A DNA stretch of 64,000 nucleotides from Psococerastis gibbosa. Lineage: Eukaryota > Arthropoda > Insecta > Psocodea > Psocidae. Shown here one piece after another: positions 37,180-50,900 of the stretch; position 1 is the first letter of the stretch; every line of letters starts with the position of its first letter. The stretch covers positions 11,718,001 to 11,782,000 of the forward strand of contig OZ020489.1 of the NCBI GenBank assembly GCA_963971405.1, written 5' to 3'. Under the pieces are notes generated by a model. The model was given only the letters and a program-made list of their open reading frames with translations. It was not told the DNA's origin and made no database searches. A program made the position numbers and the translations under genes.

Positions 37180-39169
37180 TTCATCCGTGTAAATGTAGCT
37201 AAAAAAAATTCATTCGACAAGAATACCAAAAACAGCTATATACTTATTTTATTTTTTTTAAAGGTTTTGATATGATATGGGTGTCATATTTTGCTTACTT
37301 CGGCTCATTGTATTGTACATAACATTAAGCAATTGCTCCTGCGTGTTCATCGGTGTAATTGTAGCTAAAAAAAATTCATTCGACAAGAATAAGAAAAATA
37401 GCTATTTACTTATTTTTTTTTTTTAAAGGTCTTGAAATGATATGGGTGTCTTAATTTTGCTTATTTTGGCTCATTGTATTGTTCTTAACATTGAGCAGTT
37501 GCTTTTGCGTGTTCAAAGGTGTAAATGTAGCTAAAAAAAATTCATTCGACAGGAATCAGAAAAATAGCTATTTACTTATTTTATTTTTTTAAAGGTCTTT
37601 AAAAGATATAGGTGTCTTAATTTTGTTTATTTTGGCTCATTGTATTGTATTAAACATTGAGCAGTTGCTTCCGCGTGTTCATCGGTGTAAATGTAGCTAA
37701 AAAAAATTCATTCGACAGGAATCAGAAAAATAGCTACTTACTTATTTTATTTTTTTAAAGGTCTTGAAATGATATGGGTGTCTTAATTTTGCTTATTTTG
37801 GCTCAACGTATAGTACTTAACATTGAGCAAGTGCTTCTGCGTGTTCATCGGTGTAAATGTAGCTAAAAAAAATTCATTCGACAAGAATACCAAAAATAGC
37901 TATATACTTATTTTATTTTTTTTAAAGGTTTTGATATGGTATGGGTGTCTTAATTTGGCTTATTTCGGCTCATTGTATTGTACTTAACATTGAGCAGTTG
38001 CTTCTGCGTGTTCATCGGTGTAAATGTAGCTAAAAAAAATTCATTCGACAGGAATCAGAAAAATAGCTATTTACTTATTTTATTTTTTTAAAGGTCTTTA
38101 AAAGATATAGGTGTCCTAATTTTGCTTATTTTGGCTCATTGTACTGTACCTAACATTGGGCAAATGCTCCTGCGTGTTCATCCGTGTAAATGTAGCTACT
38201 AAAAATTCACAAGACATGAATAAGAAAAATAGCAATTTAGTTAATTTTTTTTTTTAAAGGTCTTAAAAAGATATAGGTGTCTTAATTTTGCTTATGTTGG
38301 CTCACTGTATTGTACCTAACATTGAGCAATTGCTCGTGCGTGTTCGTCGGTGTAAATTTAGCTACAAAAAATTCATTCGACAAGAATAAGAAAAATAGCT
38401 ATTTCGTTATTTTCTTTTTTTAAAGGTCTTAAAAAGATATAGGTGTCGTAATTTTGGTTATTTAGGCTCAATGTATTGTACTTAACATTGACCAATTGCT
38501 TCTGCGTGTTCATCGGTGTAATTGTAGCTAAAAAAAATTCATTCGACAAGAATAAGAAAAATAGCTATTTACTTATTTTTTTTTTAAAGGTCTTGAAATG
38601 ATATGGGTGTCTTAATTTTGCTTATTTTGGCTCATTGTATAGTACTCAACATTGAGCAGTTGCTTCTGCGTGTTCATCGGTGTAAATGTAGCTAAAAAAA
38701 AATTCATTCGACAGGAATCAGAAAAATAGCTATTTACTTATTTTATTTTTTTAAAGGTCTTTAAAAGATATAGGTGTCCTAATTTTGCTAATTTCTGCTC
38801 ATTGTAATGTACCTAACATTGAGCAAATGCTCCTGCGTGTTCATCCGTGTAAATGTAGCTACTAAAAATTCATTCGACAAGAATAAGAAAAATAGCTATT
38901 TAGTTATTTTCTTTTTTTTAAGGTCTTAATAAGATATAGGTGTCTTAATTTTGCTTATGTTGGCTCATTGTATTGTACCTAACATTGAGTAAATGCTCCT
39001 GCGTGTTCATCGGTGTAATTGTAGCTAAAAAAAATTCATTCGACAAGAATAAGAAAAATAGCTATTTACTTATTTTTTTTTTAAAGGTCTTGAAATGATA
39101 TGGGTGTCTTAATTTTTCTTATTTTGGCTCAATGTATTGTACTTAACATTGACCAATTGCTTCTGCGTG
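37180..39169 (+). repeat. Right-domain HOR, 12-monomer version
   Basis: The order is r1-r8, r14, r15, r16, r20. Relative to the 20-mer it lacks r9-r13 and r17-r19. Starts are about 37180, 37345, 37511, 37677, 37842, 38009, 38175, 38341, 38509, 38673, 38840 and 39006. r1 = H'-like, r2 = A'-like, r3 = B''-like, r15 = Q-like, r16 = R, r20 = G/T-like. r4-r8 are types special to this domain. It is either an older, shorter unit or a deleted copy at the domain edge. Confidence 0.83.
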
Positions 39170-42100
39170 TTCATCGGTGTAAATGTAGCTAAAAAAAATT
39201 CATTCGACAAGAATACCAAAAATAGCTATATACTTATTTTATTTTTTTTAAAGGTTTTGATACGATATGGGTGTCATATTTTGCTTACTTCGGCTCATTG
39301 TATTGTACATAACATTAAGCAATTGCTCCTGCGTGTTCATCGGTGTAATTGTAGCTAAAAAAAATTCATTCGACAAGAATAAGAAAAATAGCTATTTACT
39401 TATTTTTTTTTTTTAAAGGTCTTGAAATGATATAGGTGTCTTAATTTTGCTTATTTTGGCTCACTGTATTGTTCTTAACATTGAGCAGTTGCCTTTGCGT
39501 GTTCAAAGGTGTAAATGTAGCTAAAAAAAATTCATTCGACAGGAATCAGAAAAATAGCTATTTACTTATTTTATTTTTTTAAAGGTCTTTAAAAGATATA
39601 GGTGTCTTAATTTTGCTTATTTTGGCTCATTGTATTGTATTAAACATTGAGCAGTTGCTTCTGCGTGTTCATCGGTGTAAATGTAGCTAAAAAAAATTCA
39701 TTCGACAGGAATCAGAAAAATAGCTATTTACTTATTTTATTTTTTTAAAGGTCTTGAAATGATATGGGTGTCTTAATTTTGCTTATTTTGGCTCAATGTA
39801 TAGTACTTAACATTGAGCAAGTGCTTCTGCGTGTTCATCGGTGTAAATGTAGCTAAAAAAAATTCATTCGACAAGAATACCAAAAATAGCTATATACTTA
39901 TTTTATTTTTTTTAAAGGTTTTGATATGGTATGGGTGTCTTAATTTGGCATATTTCGGCTCATTGCATTGTACTTAACATTGAGCAGTTGCTTCTGCGTG
40001 TTCATCGGTGTAAATGTAGCTAAAAAAAATTCATTCGACAGGAATCAGAAAAATAGCTATTTACTTATTTTATTTTTTTAAAGGTCTTCAAAAGATAAAG
40101 GTGTTCTAATTTTGCTTATTTTGGCTCATTGTACTGTACCTAACATTGGGCAAATGCTCCTGCGTGTTCATCCGTGTAAATGTAGCTACTAAAAATTCAC
40201 AAGACAAGAATAAGAAAAATAGCAATTTAGTTAATTTTTTTTTTTAAAGGTCTTAAAAAGATATAGGTGTCTTAATTTTGCTTATGTTGGCTCACTGTAT
40301 TGTACCTAACATTGAGCAATTGCTCGTGCGTGTTCGTCGGTGTAAATTTAGCTACAAAAAATTCATTCGACAAGAATAAGAAAAATAGCTATTTCGTTAT
40401 TTTCTTTTTTTAAAGGTCTTAAAAAGATATAGGTGTCTTAATTTCGGTTATTTAGGCTCAATGTATTGTACTTAACATTGACCAATTGCTTCTGCGTGTT
40501 CATCGGTGTAATTGTAGCTAAAAAAAATTCATTCGACAAGAATAAGAAAAATAGCTATTTACTTATTTTTTTTTTTAAAGGTCTTGAAATGATATGGGTG
40601 TCTTAATTTTGCTTATTTTGGCTCATTGTATAGTACTCAACATTAAGCAGTTGCTTCTGCGTGTTCATCGGTGTAAATGTAGCTAAAAAAAAATTCATTC
40701 GACAGGAATCAGAAAAATAGCTATTTACTTATTTTATTTTTTTAAAGGTCTTTAAAAGATATAGGTGTCCTAATTTTGCTAATTTTGGCTCATTGTAATG
40801 TACCTAACATTGAGCAAATGCTCCTGCGTGTTCATCCGTGTAAATGTAGCTACTAAAAATTCATTCGACAGGAATCAGAAAAATAGCTATTTAGTTATTT
40901 TCTTTTTTTTAAGGTCTTAATAAGATATAGGTGTCCTAATTTTGCTTATTTTGGCTCATTGTACTGTACCTAACATTGGGCAAATGCTCCTGCGTGTTCA
41001 TCCGTGTAAATGTAGCTACTAAAAATTCACAAGACAAGAATAAGAAAAATAGCAATTTAGTTAATTTTTTTTTTAAAGGTCTTAAAAAGATATAGGTGTC
41101 TTAATTTTGCTTATGTTGGCTCACTGTATTGTACCTAACATTGAGCAATTGCTCGTGCGTGTTCGTCGGTGTAAATTTAGCTACAAAAAATTCATTCGAC
41201 AAGAATAAGAAAAATAGCTATTTCGTTATTTTCTTTTTTTAAAGGTCTTAAAAAGATATAGGTGTCGTAATTTCGGTTATTAAGGCTCAATGTATTGTAC
41301 ATAACATTGACCAATTGCTTCTGCGTGTTCATCGGTGTAATTGTAGCTAAAAAAAATTCATTCGACAAGAATAAGAAAAATAGCTATTTACTTATTTTTT
41401 TTTTTAAAGGTCTTGAAATGATATGGGTGTCTTAATTTTGCTTATTTTGGCTCATTGTATAGTACTCAACATTGAGCAGTTGCTTCTGCGTGTTCATCGG
41501 TGTAAATGTAGCAAAAAAAAAATTCATTCGACAGGAATCAGAAAAATAGCTATTTACTTATTTTATTTTTTTAAAGGTCTTTAAAAGATATAGGTGTCCT
41601 AATTTTGCTCATTTCTGCTCATTGTAATGTACCTAACATTGAGCAAATGCTCCTGCGTGTTCATCCGTGTAAATGTAGCTACTAAAAATTCATTCGACAA
41701 GAATAAGAAAAATAGCTATTTAGTTATTTTCTTTTTTTTAAGGTCTTAATAAGATATAGGTGTCTTAATTTTGCTTATGTTGGCTCATTGTATTGTACCT
41801 AACATTAAGTAAATGCTCCTGCGTGTTCATCCGTGTAAATGTAGCTACTAAAAATTCATTCGACAAGAATAAGAAAAATAGCTACATACTTATTTCATTT
41901 TTTTAAAGGTCTTGATATGATATGGGTGTCTTAATTTTGCTCGTTTTGGCTCATTAAATTGTACTTAACATCGAGCAATTGCTCCTGCGTGTTCATCGGT
42001 GTAAATGTAGCTAAAAAAATTCACTCGACAAGAATAAGAAAAATAGCTATTTACTTATTTTATTTTTTTTAAAGGTCTTGAATTGATATGGGTGTCCTAG

Positions 42101-42486
42101 TTTTGCTTATTATGGCTCACTGTATTGTACCTTACATTTAGCAATTGCTCCAGCGTGTTCATCCGTGTAAATGTAGCTACTAAAAATTCATTCGACAAGA
42201 ATAAGAAAAATAGCTATTTAGTTATTTTCTTTTTTTTAAGGTCTTAATAAGATATAGGTGTCTTAATTTTGCTTATGTTGGCTCATTGTATTGTACCTAA
42301 CATTGAGTAAATGCTCCTGCGTGTTCATCGGTGTAATTGTAGCTAAAAAAAATTCATTCGACAAGAATAAGAAAAATAGCTATTTACTTATTTTTTTTTA
42401 AAGGTCTTGAAATGATATGGGTGTCTTAATTTTTCTTATTTTGGCTCAATGTATTGTACTTAACATTGACCAATTGCTTCTGCGTG
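39170..42486 (+). repeat. Right-domain 20-mer HOR, copy 1 (3,317 bp)
   Basis: Twenty monomers start at 39170, 39336, 39502, 39668, 39834, 40001, 40167, 40333, 40499, 40664, 40831, 40997, 41162, 41328, 41493, 41660, 41826, 41992, 42158 and 42324. Diagnostics: r1 gtgtcatattttgc; r4 and r5 gcaagtgcttc and ttgatatggtatg; r6 ggtcttcaaaag and cattgggcaaatg; r7 attcacaagac; r8 ttcgtcgg with aaatttagct; r9 tagtactcaac; r11 an R/r6 hybrid; r12 and r13 repeat r7 and r8; r14 and r15 repeat r9 and r10; r17 = U; r18 = V; r19 is R-like. Confidence 0.9.
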
Positions 42487-45400
42487 TTCATCGGTGTAAA
42501 TGTAGCTAAAAAAAATTCATTCGACAAGAATACCAAAAATAGCTATATACTTATTTTATTTTTTTTAAAGGTTTTGATACGATATGGGTGTCATATTTTG
42601 CTTACTTCGGCTCATTGTATTGTACATAACATTAAGCAATTGCTCCTGCGTGTTCATCGGTGTAATTGTAGCTAAAAAAAATTCATTCGACAAGAATAAG
42701 AAAAATAGCTATTTACTTATTTTTTTTTTTTAAAGGTCTTGAAATGATATGGGTGTCTTAATTTTGCTTATTTTGGCTCATTGTATTGTTCTTAACATTG
42801 AGCAGTTGCCTTTGCGTGTTCAAAGGTGTAAATGTAGCTAAAAAAAATTCATTCGACAGGAATCAGAAAAATAGCTATTTACTTATTTTATTTTTTTAAA
42901 GGTCTTTAAAAGATATAGGTGTCTTAATTTTGCTTATTTTGGCTCATTGTATTGTATTAAACATTGAGCAGTTGCTTCTGCGTGTTCATCGGTGTAAATG
43001 TAGCTAAAAAAAATTCATTCGACAGGAATCAGAAAAATAGCTATTTACTTATTTTATTTTTTTAAAGGTCTTGAAATGATATGGGTGTCTTAATTTTGCT
43101 TATTTTGGCTCAATGTATAGTACTTAACATTGAGCAAGTGCTTCTGCGTGTTCATCGGTGTAAATGTAGCTAAAAAAAATTCATTCGACAAGAATACCAA
43201 AAATAGCTATATACTTATTTTATTTTTTTTAAAGGTTTTGATATGGTATGGGTGTCTTAATTTGGCTTATTTCGGCTCATTGCATTGTACTTAACATTGA
43301 GCAGTTGCTTCTGCGTGTTCATCGGTGTAAATGTAGCTAAAAAAAATTCATTCGACAGGAATCAGAAAAATAGCTATTTACTTATTTTATTTTTTTAAAG
43401 GTCTTCAAAAGATATAGGTGTTCTAATTTTGCTTATTTTGGCTCATTGTACTGTACCTAACATTGGGCAAATGCTCCTGCGTGTTCATCCGTGTAAATGT
43501 AGCTACTAAAAATTCACAAGACAAGAATAAGAAAAATAGCAATTTAGTTAATTTTTTTTTTTAAAGGTCTTAAAAAGATATAGGTGTCTTAATTTTGCTT
43601 ATGTTGGCTCACTGTATTGTACCTAACATTGAGCAATTGCTCGTGCGTGTTCGTCGGTGTAAATTTAGCTACAAAAAATTCATTCGACAAGAATAAGAAA
43701 AATAGCTATTTCGTTATTTTCTTTTTTTAAAGGTCTTAAAAAGATATAGGTGTCTTAATTTCGGTTATTTAGGCTCAATGTATTGTACTTAACATTGACC
43801 AATTGCTTCTGCGTGTTCATCGGTGTAATTGTAGCTAAAAAAAATTCATTCGACAAGAATAAGAAAAATAGCTATTTACTTATTTTTTTTTTTAAAGGTC
43901 TTGAAATGATATGGGTGTCTTAATTTTGCTTATTTTGGCTCATTGTATAGTACTCAACATTAAGCAGTTGCTTCTGCGTGTTCATCGGTGTAAATGTAGC
44001 TAAAAAAAAATTCATTCGACAGGAATCAGAAAAATAGCTATTTACTTATTTTATTTTTTTAAAGGTCTTTAAAAGATATAGGTGTCCTAATTTTGCTAAT
44101 TTTGGCTCATTGTAATGTACCTAACATTGAGCAAATGCTCCTGCGTGTTCATCCGTGTAAATGTAGCTACTAAAAATTCATTCGACAGGAATCAGAAAAA
44201 TAGCTATTTAGTTATTTTCTTTTTTTTAAGGTCTTAATAAGATATAGGTGTCCTAATTTTGCTTATTTTGGCTCATTGTACTGTACCTAACATTGGGCAA
44301 ATGCTCCTGCGTGTTCATCCGTGTAAATGTAGCTACTAAAAATTCACAAGACAAGAATAAGAAAAATAGCAATTTAGTTAATTTTTTTTTTAAAGGTCTT
44401 AAAAAGATATAGGTGTCTTAATTTTGCTTATGTTGGCTCACTGTATTGTACCTAACATTGAGCAATTGCTCGTGCGTGTTCGTCGGTGTAAATTTAGCTA
44501 CAAAAAATTCATTCGACAAGAATAAGAAAAATAGCTATTTCGTTATTTTCTTTTTTTAAAGGTCTTTAAAAGATATAGGTGTCGTAATTTCGGTTATTTA
44601 GGCTCAATGTATTGTACTTAACATTGACCAATTGCTTCTGCGTGTTCATCGGTGTAATTGTAGCTAAAAAAAATTCATTCGACAAGAATAAGAAAAATAG
44701 CTATTTACTTATTTTTTTTTTTAAAGGTCTTGAAATGATATGGGTGTCTTAATTTTGCTTATTTTGGCTCATTGTATAGTACTCAACATTGAGCAGTTGC
44801 TTCTGCGTGTTCATCGGTGTAAATGTAGCAAAAAAAAAATTCATTCGACAGGAATCAGAAAAATAGCTATTTACTTATTTTATTTTTTTAAAGGTCTTTA
44901 AAAGATATAGGTGTCCTAATTTTGCTCATTTCTGCTCATTGTAATGTACCTAACATTGAGCAAATGCTCCTGCGTGTTCATCCGTGTAAATGTAGCTACT
45001 AAAAATTCATTCGACAAGAATAAGAAAAATAGCTATTTAGTTATTTTCTTTTTTTTAAGGTCTTAATAAGATATAGGTGTCTTAATTTTGCTTATGTTGG
45101 CTCATTGTATTGTACCTAACATTACGTAAATGCTCCTGCGTGTTCATCCGTGTAAATGTAGCTACTAAAAATTCATTCGACAAGAATAAGAAAAATAGCT
45201 ACATACTTATTTCATTTTTTTAAAGGTCTTGATATGATATGGGTGTCTTAATTTTGCTCGTTTTGGCTCATTAAATTGTACTTAACATCGAGCAATTGCT
45301 CCTGCGTGTTCATCGGTGTAAATGTAGCTAAAAAAATTCACTCGACAAGAATAAGAAAAATAGCTATTTACTTATTTTATTTTTTTTAAAGGTCTTGAAT

Positions 45401-45803
45401 TGATATGGGTGTCCTAGTTTTGCTTATTATGGCTCACTGTATTGTACCTTACATTTAGCAATTGCTCCAGCGTGTTCATCCGTGTAAATGTAGCTACTAA
45501 AAATTCATTCGACAAGAATAAGAAAAATAGCTATTTAGTTATTTTCTTTTTTTTAAGGTCTTAATAAGATATAGGTGTCTTAATTTTGCTTATGTTGGCT
45601 CATTGTATTGTACCTAACATTGAGTAAATGCTCCTGCGTGTTCATCGGTGTAATTGTAGCTAAAAAAAATTCATTCGACAAGAATAAGAAAAATAGCTAT
45701 TTACTTATTTTTTTTTAAAGGTCTTGAAATGATATGGGTGTCTTAATTTTTCTTATTTTGGCTCAATGTATTGTACTTAACATTGACCAATTGCTTCTGC
45801 GTG
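42487..45803 (+). repeat. Right-domain 20-mer HOR, copy 2 (3,317 bp)
   Basis: The same twenty monomers as the preceding unit, offset exactly 3,317 bp. By eye I found only about ten differences between the two. Examples are ggcttatttc here against ggcatatttc, tttaggctc against ttaaggctc, and cattacgtaaatg near 45121. Identity is therefore above 99%, pointing to recent homogenisation. Confidence 0.9.
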
Positions 45804-47129
45804 TTCATCGGTGTAAATGTAGCTAAAAAAAATTCATTCGACAAGAATACCAAAAATAGCTATATACTTATTTTATTTTTTTTAAAGGTTTTGATACGAT
45901 ATGGGTGTCATATTTTGCTTACTTCGGCTCATTGTATTGTACATAACATTAAGCAATTGCTCCTGCGTGTTCATCGGTGTAATTGTAGCTAAAAAAAATT
46001 CATTCGACAAGAATAAGAAAAATAGCTATTTACTTATTTTTTTTTTTTAAAGGTCTTGAAATGATATGGGTGTCTTAATTTTGCTTATTTTGGCTCATTG
46101 TATTGTTCTTAACATTGAGCAGTTGCCTTTGCGTGTTCAAAGGTGTAAATGTAGCTAAAAAAAATTCATTCGACAGGAATCAGAAAAATAGCTATTTACT
46201 TATTTTATTTTTTTAAAGGTCTTTAAAAGATATAGGTGTCTTAATTTTGCTTATTTTGGCTCATTGTATTGTATTAAACATTGAGCAGTTGCTTCTGCGT
46301 GTTCATCGGTGTAAATGTAGCTAAAAAAAATTCATTCGACAGGAATCAGAAAAATAGCTATTTACTTATTTTATTTTTTTAAAGGTCTTGAAATGATATG
46401 GGTGTCTTAATTTTGCTTATTTTGGCTCAATGTATAGTACTTAACATTGAGCAAGTGCTTCTGCGTGTTCATCGGTGTAAATGTAGCTAAAAAAAATTCA
46501 TTCGACAAGAATACCAAAAATAGCTATATACTTATTTTATTTTTTTTAAAGGTTTTGATATGGTATGGGTGTCTTAATTTGGCTTATTTCGGCTCATTGC
46601 ATTGTACTTAACATTGAGCAGTTGCTTCTGCGTGTTCATCGGTGTAAATGTAGCTAAAAAAAATTCATTCGACAGGAATCAGAAAAATAGCTATTTACTT
46701 ATTTTATTTTTTTAAAGGTCTTCAAAAGATATAGGTGTTCTAATTTTGCTTATTTTGGCTCATTGTACTGTACCTAACATTGGGCAAATGCTCCTGCGTG
46801 TTCATCCGTGTAAATGTAGCTACTAAAAATTCACAAGACAAGAATAAGAAAAATAGCAATTTAGTTAATTTTTTTTTTTAAAGGTCTTAAAAAGATATAG
46901 GTGTCTTAATTTTGCTTATGTTGGCTCACTGTATTGTACCTAACATTGAGCAATTGCTCGTGCGTGTTCGTCGGTGTAAATTTAGCTACAAAAAATTCAT
47001 TCGACAAGAATAAGAAAAATAGCTATTTACTTATTTTTTTTTAAAGGTCTTGAAATGATATGGGTGTCTTAATTTTTCTTATTTTGGCTCAATGTATTGT
47101 ACTTAACATTGACCAATTGCTTCTGCGTG
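45804..47129 (+). repeat. Right-domain HOR, 8-monomer truncated copy
   Basis: r1-r7 are followed by a hybrid r8/r20 monomer at about 46967-47129, which starts ttcgtcgg with aaatttagct and ends as G/T (taatttttc, gaccaattgcttc). r9-r19 are absent. The join is in register, so the monomer length is preserved. Confidence 0.86.
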
Positions 47130-47960
47130 TTCATCGGTGTAAATGTAGCTAAAAAAAATTCATTCGACAAGAATACCAAAAATAGCTATATACTTATTTT
47201 ATTTTTTTTAAAGGTTTTGATACGATATGGGTGTCATATTTTGCTTACTTCGGCTCATTGTATTGTACATAACATTAAGCAATTGCTCCTGCGTGTTCAT
47301 CGGTGTAATTGTAGCTAAAAAAAATTCATTCGACAAGAATAAGAAAAATAGCTATTTACTTATTTTTTTTTTTTAAAGGTCTTGAAATGATATGGGTGTC
47401 TTAATTTTGCTTATTTTGGCTCATTGTATTGTTCTTAACATTGAGCAGTTGCCTTTGCGTGTTCAAAGGTGTAAATGTAGCTAAAAAAAATTCATTCGAC
47501 AGGAATCAGAAAAATAGCTATTTACTTATTTTATTTTTTTAAAGGTCTTTAAAAGATATAGGTGTCTTAATTTTGCTTATTTTGGCTCATTGTATTGTAT
47601 TAAACATTGAGCAGTTGCTTCTGCGTGTTCATCGGTGTAAATGTAGCTAAAAAAAATTCATTCGACAGGAATCAGAAAAATAGCTATTTACTTATTTTAT
47701 TTTTTTAAAGGTCTTGAAATGATATGGGTGTCTTAATTTTGCTTATTTTGGCTCAATGTATAGTACTTAACATTGAGCAAGTGCTTCTGCGTGTTCATCG
47801 GTGTAAATGTAGCTAAAAAAAATTCATTCGACAAGAATACCAAAAATAGCTATATACTTATTTTATTTTTTTTAAAGGTTTTGATATGGTATGGGTGTCT
47901 TAATTTGGCTTATTTCGGCTCATTGCATTGTACTTAACATTGAGCAGTTGCTTCTGCGTG
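47130..47960 (+). repeat. Right-domain HOR, 5-monomer truncated copy
   Basis: r1-r5 only, about 831 bp. The next monomer (47961) begins a new full cycle and is an in-register hybrid: it follows the r5 ending gagcagttgcttctgcg and then has aataccaaaa and the r1 body. Confidence 0.85.
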
Positions 47961-50900
47961 TTCATCGGTGTAAATGTAGCTAAAAAAAATTCATTCGACA
48001 AGAATACCAAAAATAGCTATATACTTATTTTATTTTTTTTAAAGGTTTTGATACGATATGGGTGTCATATTTTGCTTACTTCGGCTCATTGTATTGTACA
48101 TAACATTAAGCAATTGCTCCTGCGTGTTCATCGGTGTAATTGTAGCTAAAAAAAATTCATTCGACAAGAATAAGAAAAATAGCTATTTACTTATTTTTTT
48201 TTTTTAAAGGTCTTGAAATGATATGGGTGTCTTAATTTTGCTTATTTTGGCTCATTGTATTGTTCTTAACATTGAGCAGTTGCCTTTGCGTGTTCAAAGG
48301 TGTAAATGTAGCTAAAAAAAATTCATTCGACAGGAATCAGAAAAATAGCTATTTACTTATTTTATTTTTTTAAAGGTCTTTAAAAGATATAGGTGTCTTA
48401 ATTTTGCTTATTTTGGCTCATTGTATTGTATTAAACATTGAGCAGTTGCTTCTGCGTGTTCATCGGTGTAAATGTAGCTAAAAAAAATTCATTCGACAGG
48501 AATCAGAAAAATAGCTATTTACTTATTTTATTTTTTTAAAGGTCTTGAAATGATATGGGTGTCTTAATTTTGCTTATTTTGGCTCAATGTATAGTACTTA
48601 ACATTGAGCAAGTGCTTCTGCGTGTTCATCGGTGTAAATGTAGCTAAAAAAAATTCATTCGACAAGAATACCAAAAATAGCTATATACTTATTTTATTTT
48701 TTTTAAAGGTTTTGATATGGTATGGGTGTCTTAATTTGGCTTATTTCGGCTCATTGCATTGTACTTAACATTGAGCAGTTGCTTCTGCGTGTTCATCGGT
48801 GTAAATGTAGCTAAAAAAAATTCATTCGACAGGAATCAGAAAAATAGCTATTTACTTATTTTATTTTTTTAAAGGTCTTCAAAAGATATAGGTGTTCTAA
48901 TTTTGCTTATTTTGGCTCATTGTACTGTACCTAACATTGGGCAAATGCTCCTGCGTGTTCATCCGTGTAAATGTAGCTACTAAAAATTCACAAGACAAGA
49001 ATAAGAAAAATAGCAATTTAGTTAATTTTTTTTTTTAAAGGTCTTAAAAAGATATAGGTGTCTTAATTTTGCTTATGTTGGCTCACTGTATTGTACCTAA
49101 CATTGAGCAATTGCTCGTGCGTGTTCGTCGGTGTAAATTTAGCTACAAAAAATTCATTCGACAAGAATAAGAAAAATAGCTATTTCGTTATTTTCTTTTT
49201 TTAAAGGTCTTAAAAAGATATAGGTGTCTTAATTTCGGTTATTTAGGCTCAATGTATTGTACTTAACATTGACCAATTGCTTCTGCGTGTTCATCGGTGT
49301 AATTGTAGCTAAAAAAAATTCATTCGACAAGAATAAGAAAAATAGCTATTTACTTATTTTTTTTTTTAAAGGTCTTGAAATGATATGGGTGTCTTAATTT
49401 TGCTTATTTTGGCTCATTGTATAGTACTCAACATTAAGCAGTTGCTTCTGCGTGTTCATCGGTGTAAATGTAGCTAAAAAAAAATTCATTCGACAGGAAT
49501 CAGAAAAATAGCTATTTACTTATTTTATTTTTTTAAAGGTCTTTAAAAGATATAGGTGTCCTAATTTTGCTAATTTTGGCTCATTGTAATGTACCTAACA
49601 TTGAGCAAATGCTCCTGCGTGTTCATCCGTGTAAATGTAGCTACTAAAAATTCATTCGACAGGAATCAGAAAAATAGCTATTTAGTTATTTTCTTTTTTT
49701 TAAGGTCTTAATAAGATATAGGTGTCCTAATTTTGCTTATTTTGGCTCATTGTACTGTACCTAACATTGGGCAAATGCTCCTGCGTGTTCATCCGTGTAA
49801 ATGTAGCTACTAAAAATTCACAAGACAAGAATAAGAAAAATAGCAATTTAGTTAATTTTTTTTTTAAAGGTCTTAAAAAGATATAGGTGTCTTAATTTTG
49901 CTTATGTTGGCTCACTGTATTGTACCTAACATTGAGCAATTGCTCGTGCGTGTTCGTCGGTGTAAATTTAGCTACAAAAAATTCATTCGACAAGAATAAG
50001 AAAAATAGCTATTTCGTTATTTTCTTTTTTTAAAGGTCTTAAAAAGATATAGGTGTCGTAATTTCGGTTATTTAGGCTCAATGTATTGTACTTAACATTG
50101 ACCAATTGCTTCTGCGTGTTCATCGGTGTAATTGTAGCTAAAAAAAATTCATTCGACAAGAATAAGAAAAATAGCTATTTACTTATTTTTTTTTTTAAAG
50201 GTCTTGAAATGATATGGGTGTCTTAATTTTGCTTATTTTGGCTCATTGTATAGTACTCAACATTGAGCAGTTGCTTCTGCGTGTTCATCGGTGTAAATGT
50301 AGCAAAAAAAAAATTCATTCGACAGGAATCAGAAAAATAGCTATTTACTTATTTTATTTTTTTAAAGGTCTTTAAAAGATATAGGTGTCCTAATTTTGCT
50401 CATTTCTGCTCATTGTAATGTACCTAACATTGAGCAAATGCTCCTGCGTGTTCATCCGTGTAAAGGTAGCTACTAAAAATTCATTCGACAAGAATAAGAA
50501 AAATAGCTATTTAGTTATTTTCTTTTTTTTAAGGTCTTAATAAGATATAGGTGTCTTAATTTTGCTTATGTTGGCTCATTGTATTGTACCTAACATTAAG
50601 TAAATGCTCCTGCGTGTTCATCCGTGTAAATGTAGCTACTAAAAATTCATTCGACAAGAATAAGAAAAATAGCTACATACTTATTTCATTTTTTTAAAGG
50701 TCTTGATATGATATGGGTGTCTTAATTTTGCTCGTTTTGGCTCATTAAATTGTACTTAACATCGAGCAATTGCTCCTGCGTGTTCATCGGTGTAAATGTA
50801 GCTAAAAAAATTCACTCGACAAGATTAAGAAAAATAGCTATTTACTTATTTTATTTTTTTTAAAGGTCTTGAATTGATATGGGTGTCCTAGTTTTGCTTA

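Noticed and set aside
39137-39358. Open reading frame of 73 codons, repeated at 42454, 45771, 47097, 47928 and 51245
   Set aside because: It is a shadow of the G/H'/A' monomers, recurring at the 3,317-bp HOR period. There is no coding signature beyond the absence of stops.
45804-47960. Misassembly as the cause of the 8-mer and 5-mer units
   Set aside because: Not excluded, but the joins are in-register hybrids like those seen elsewhere in the window, so real unequal exchange is the simpler reading. Only raw long reads can decide.
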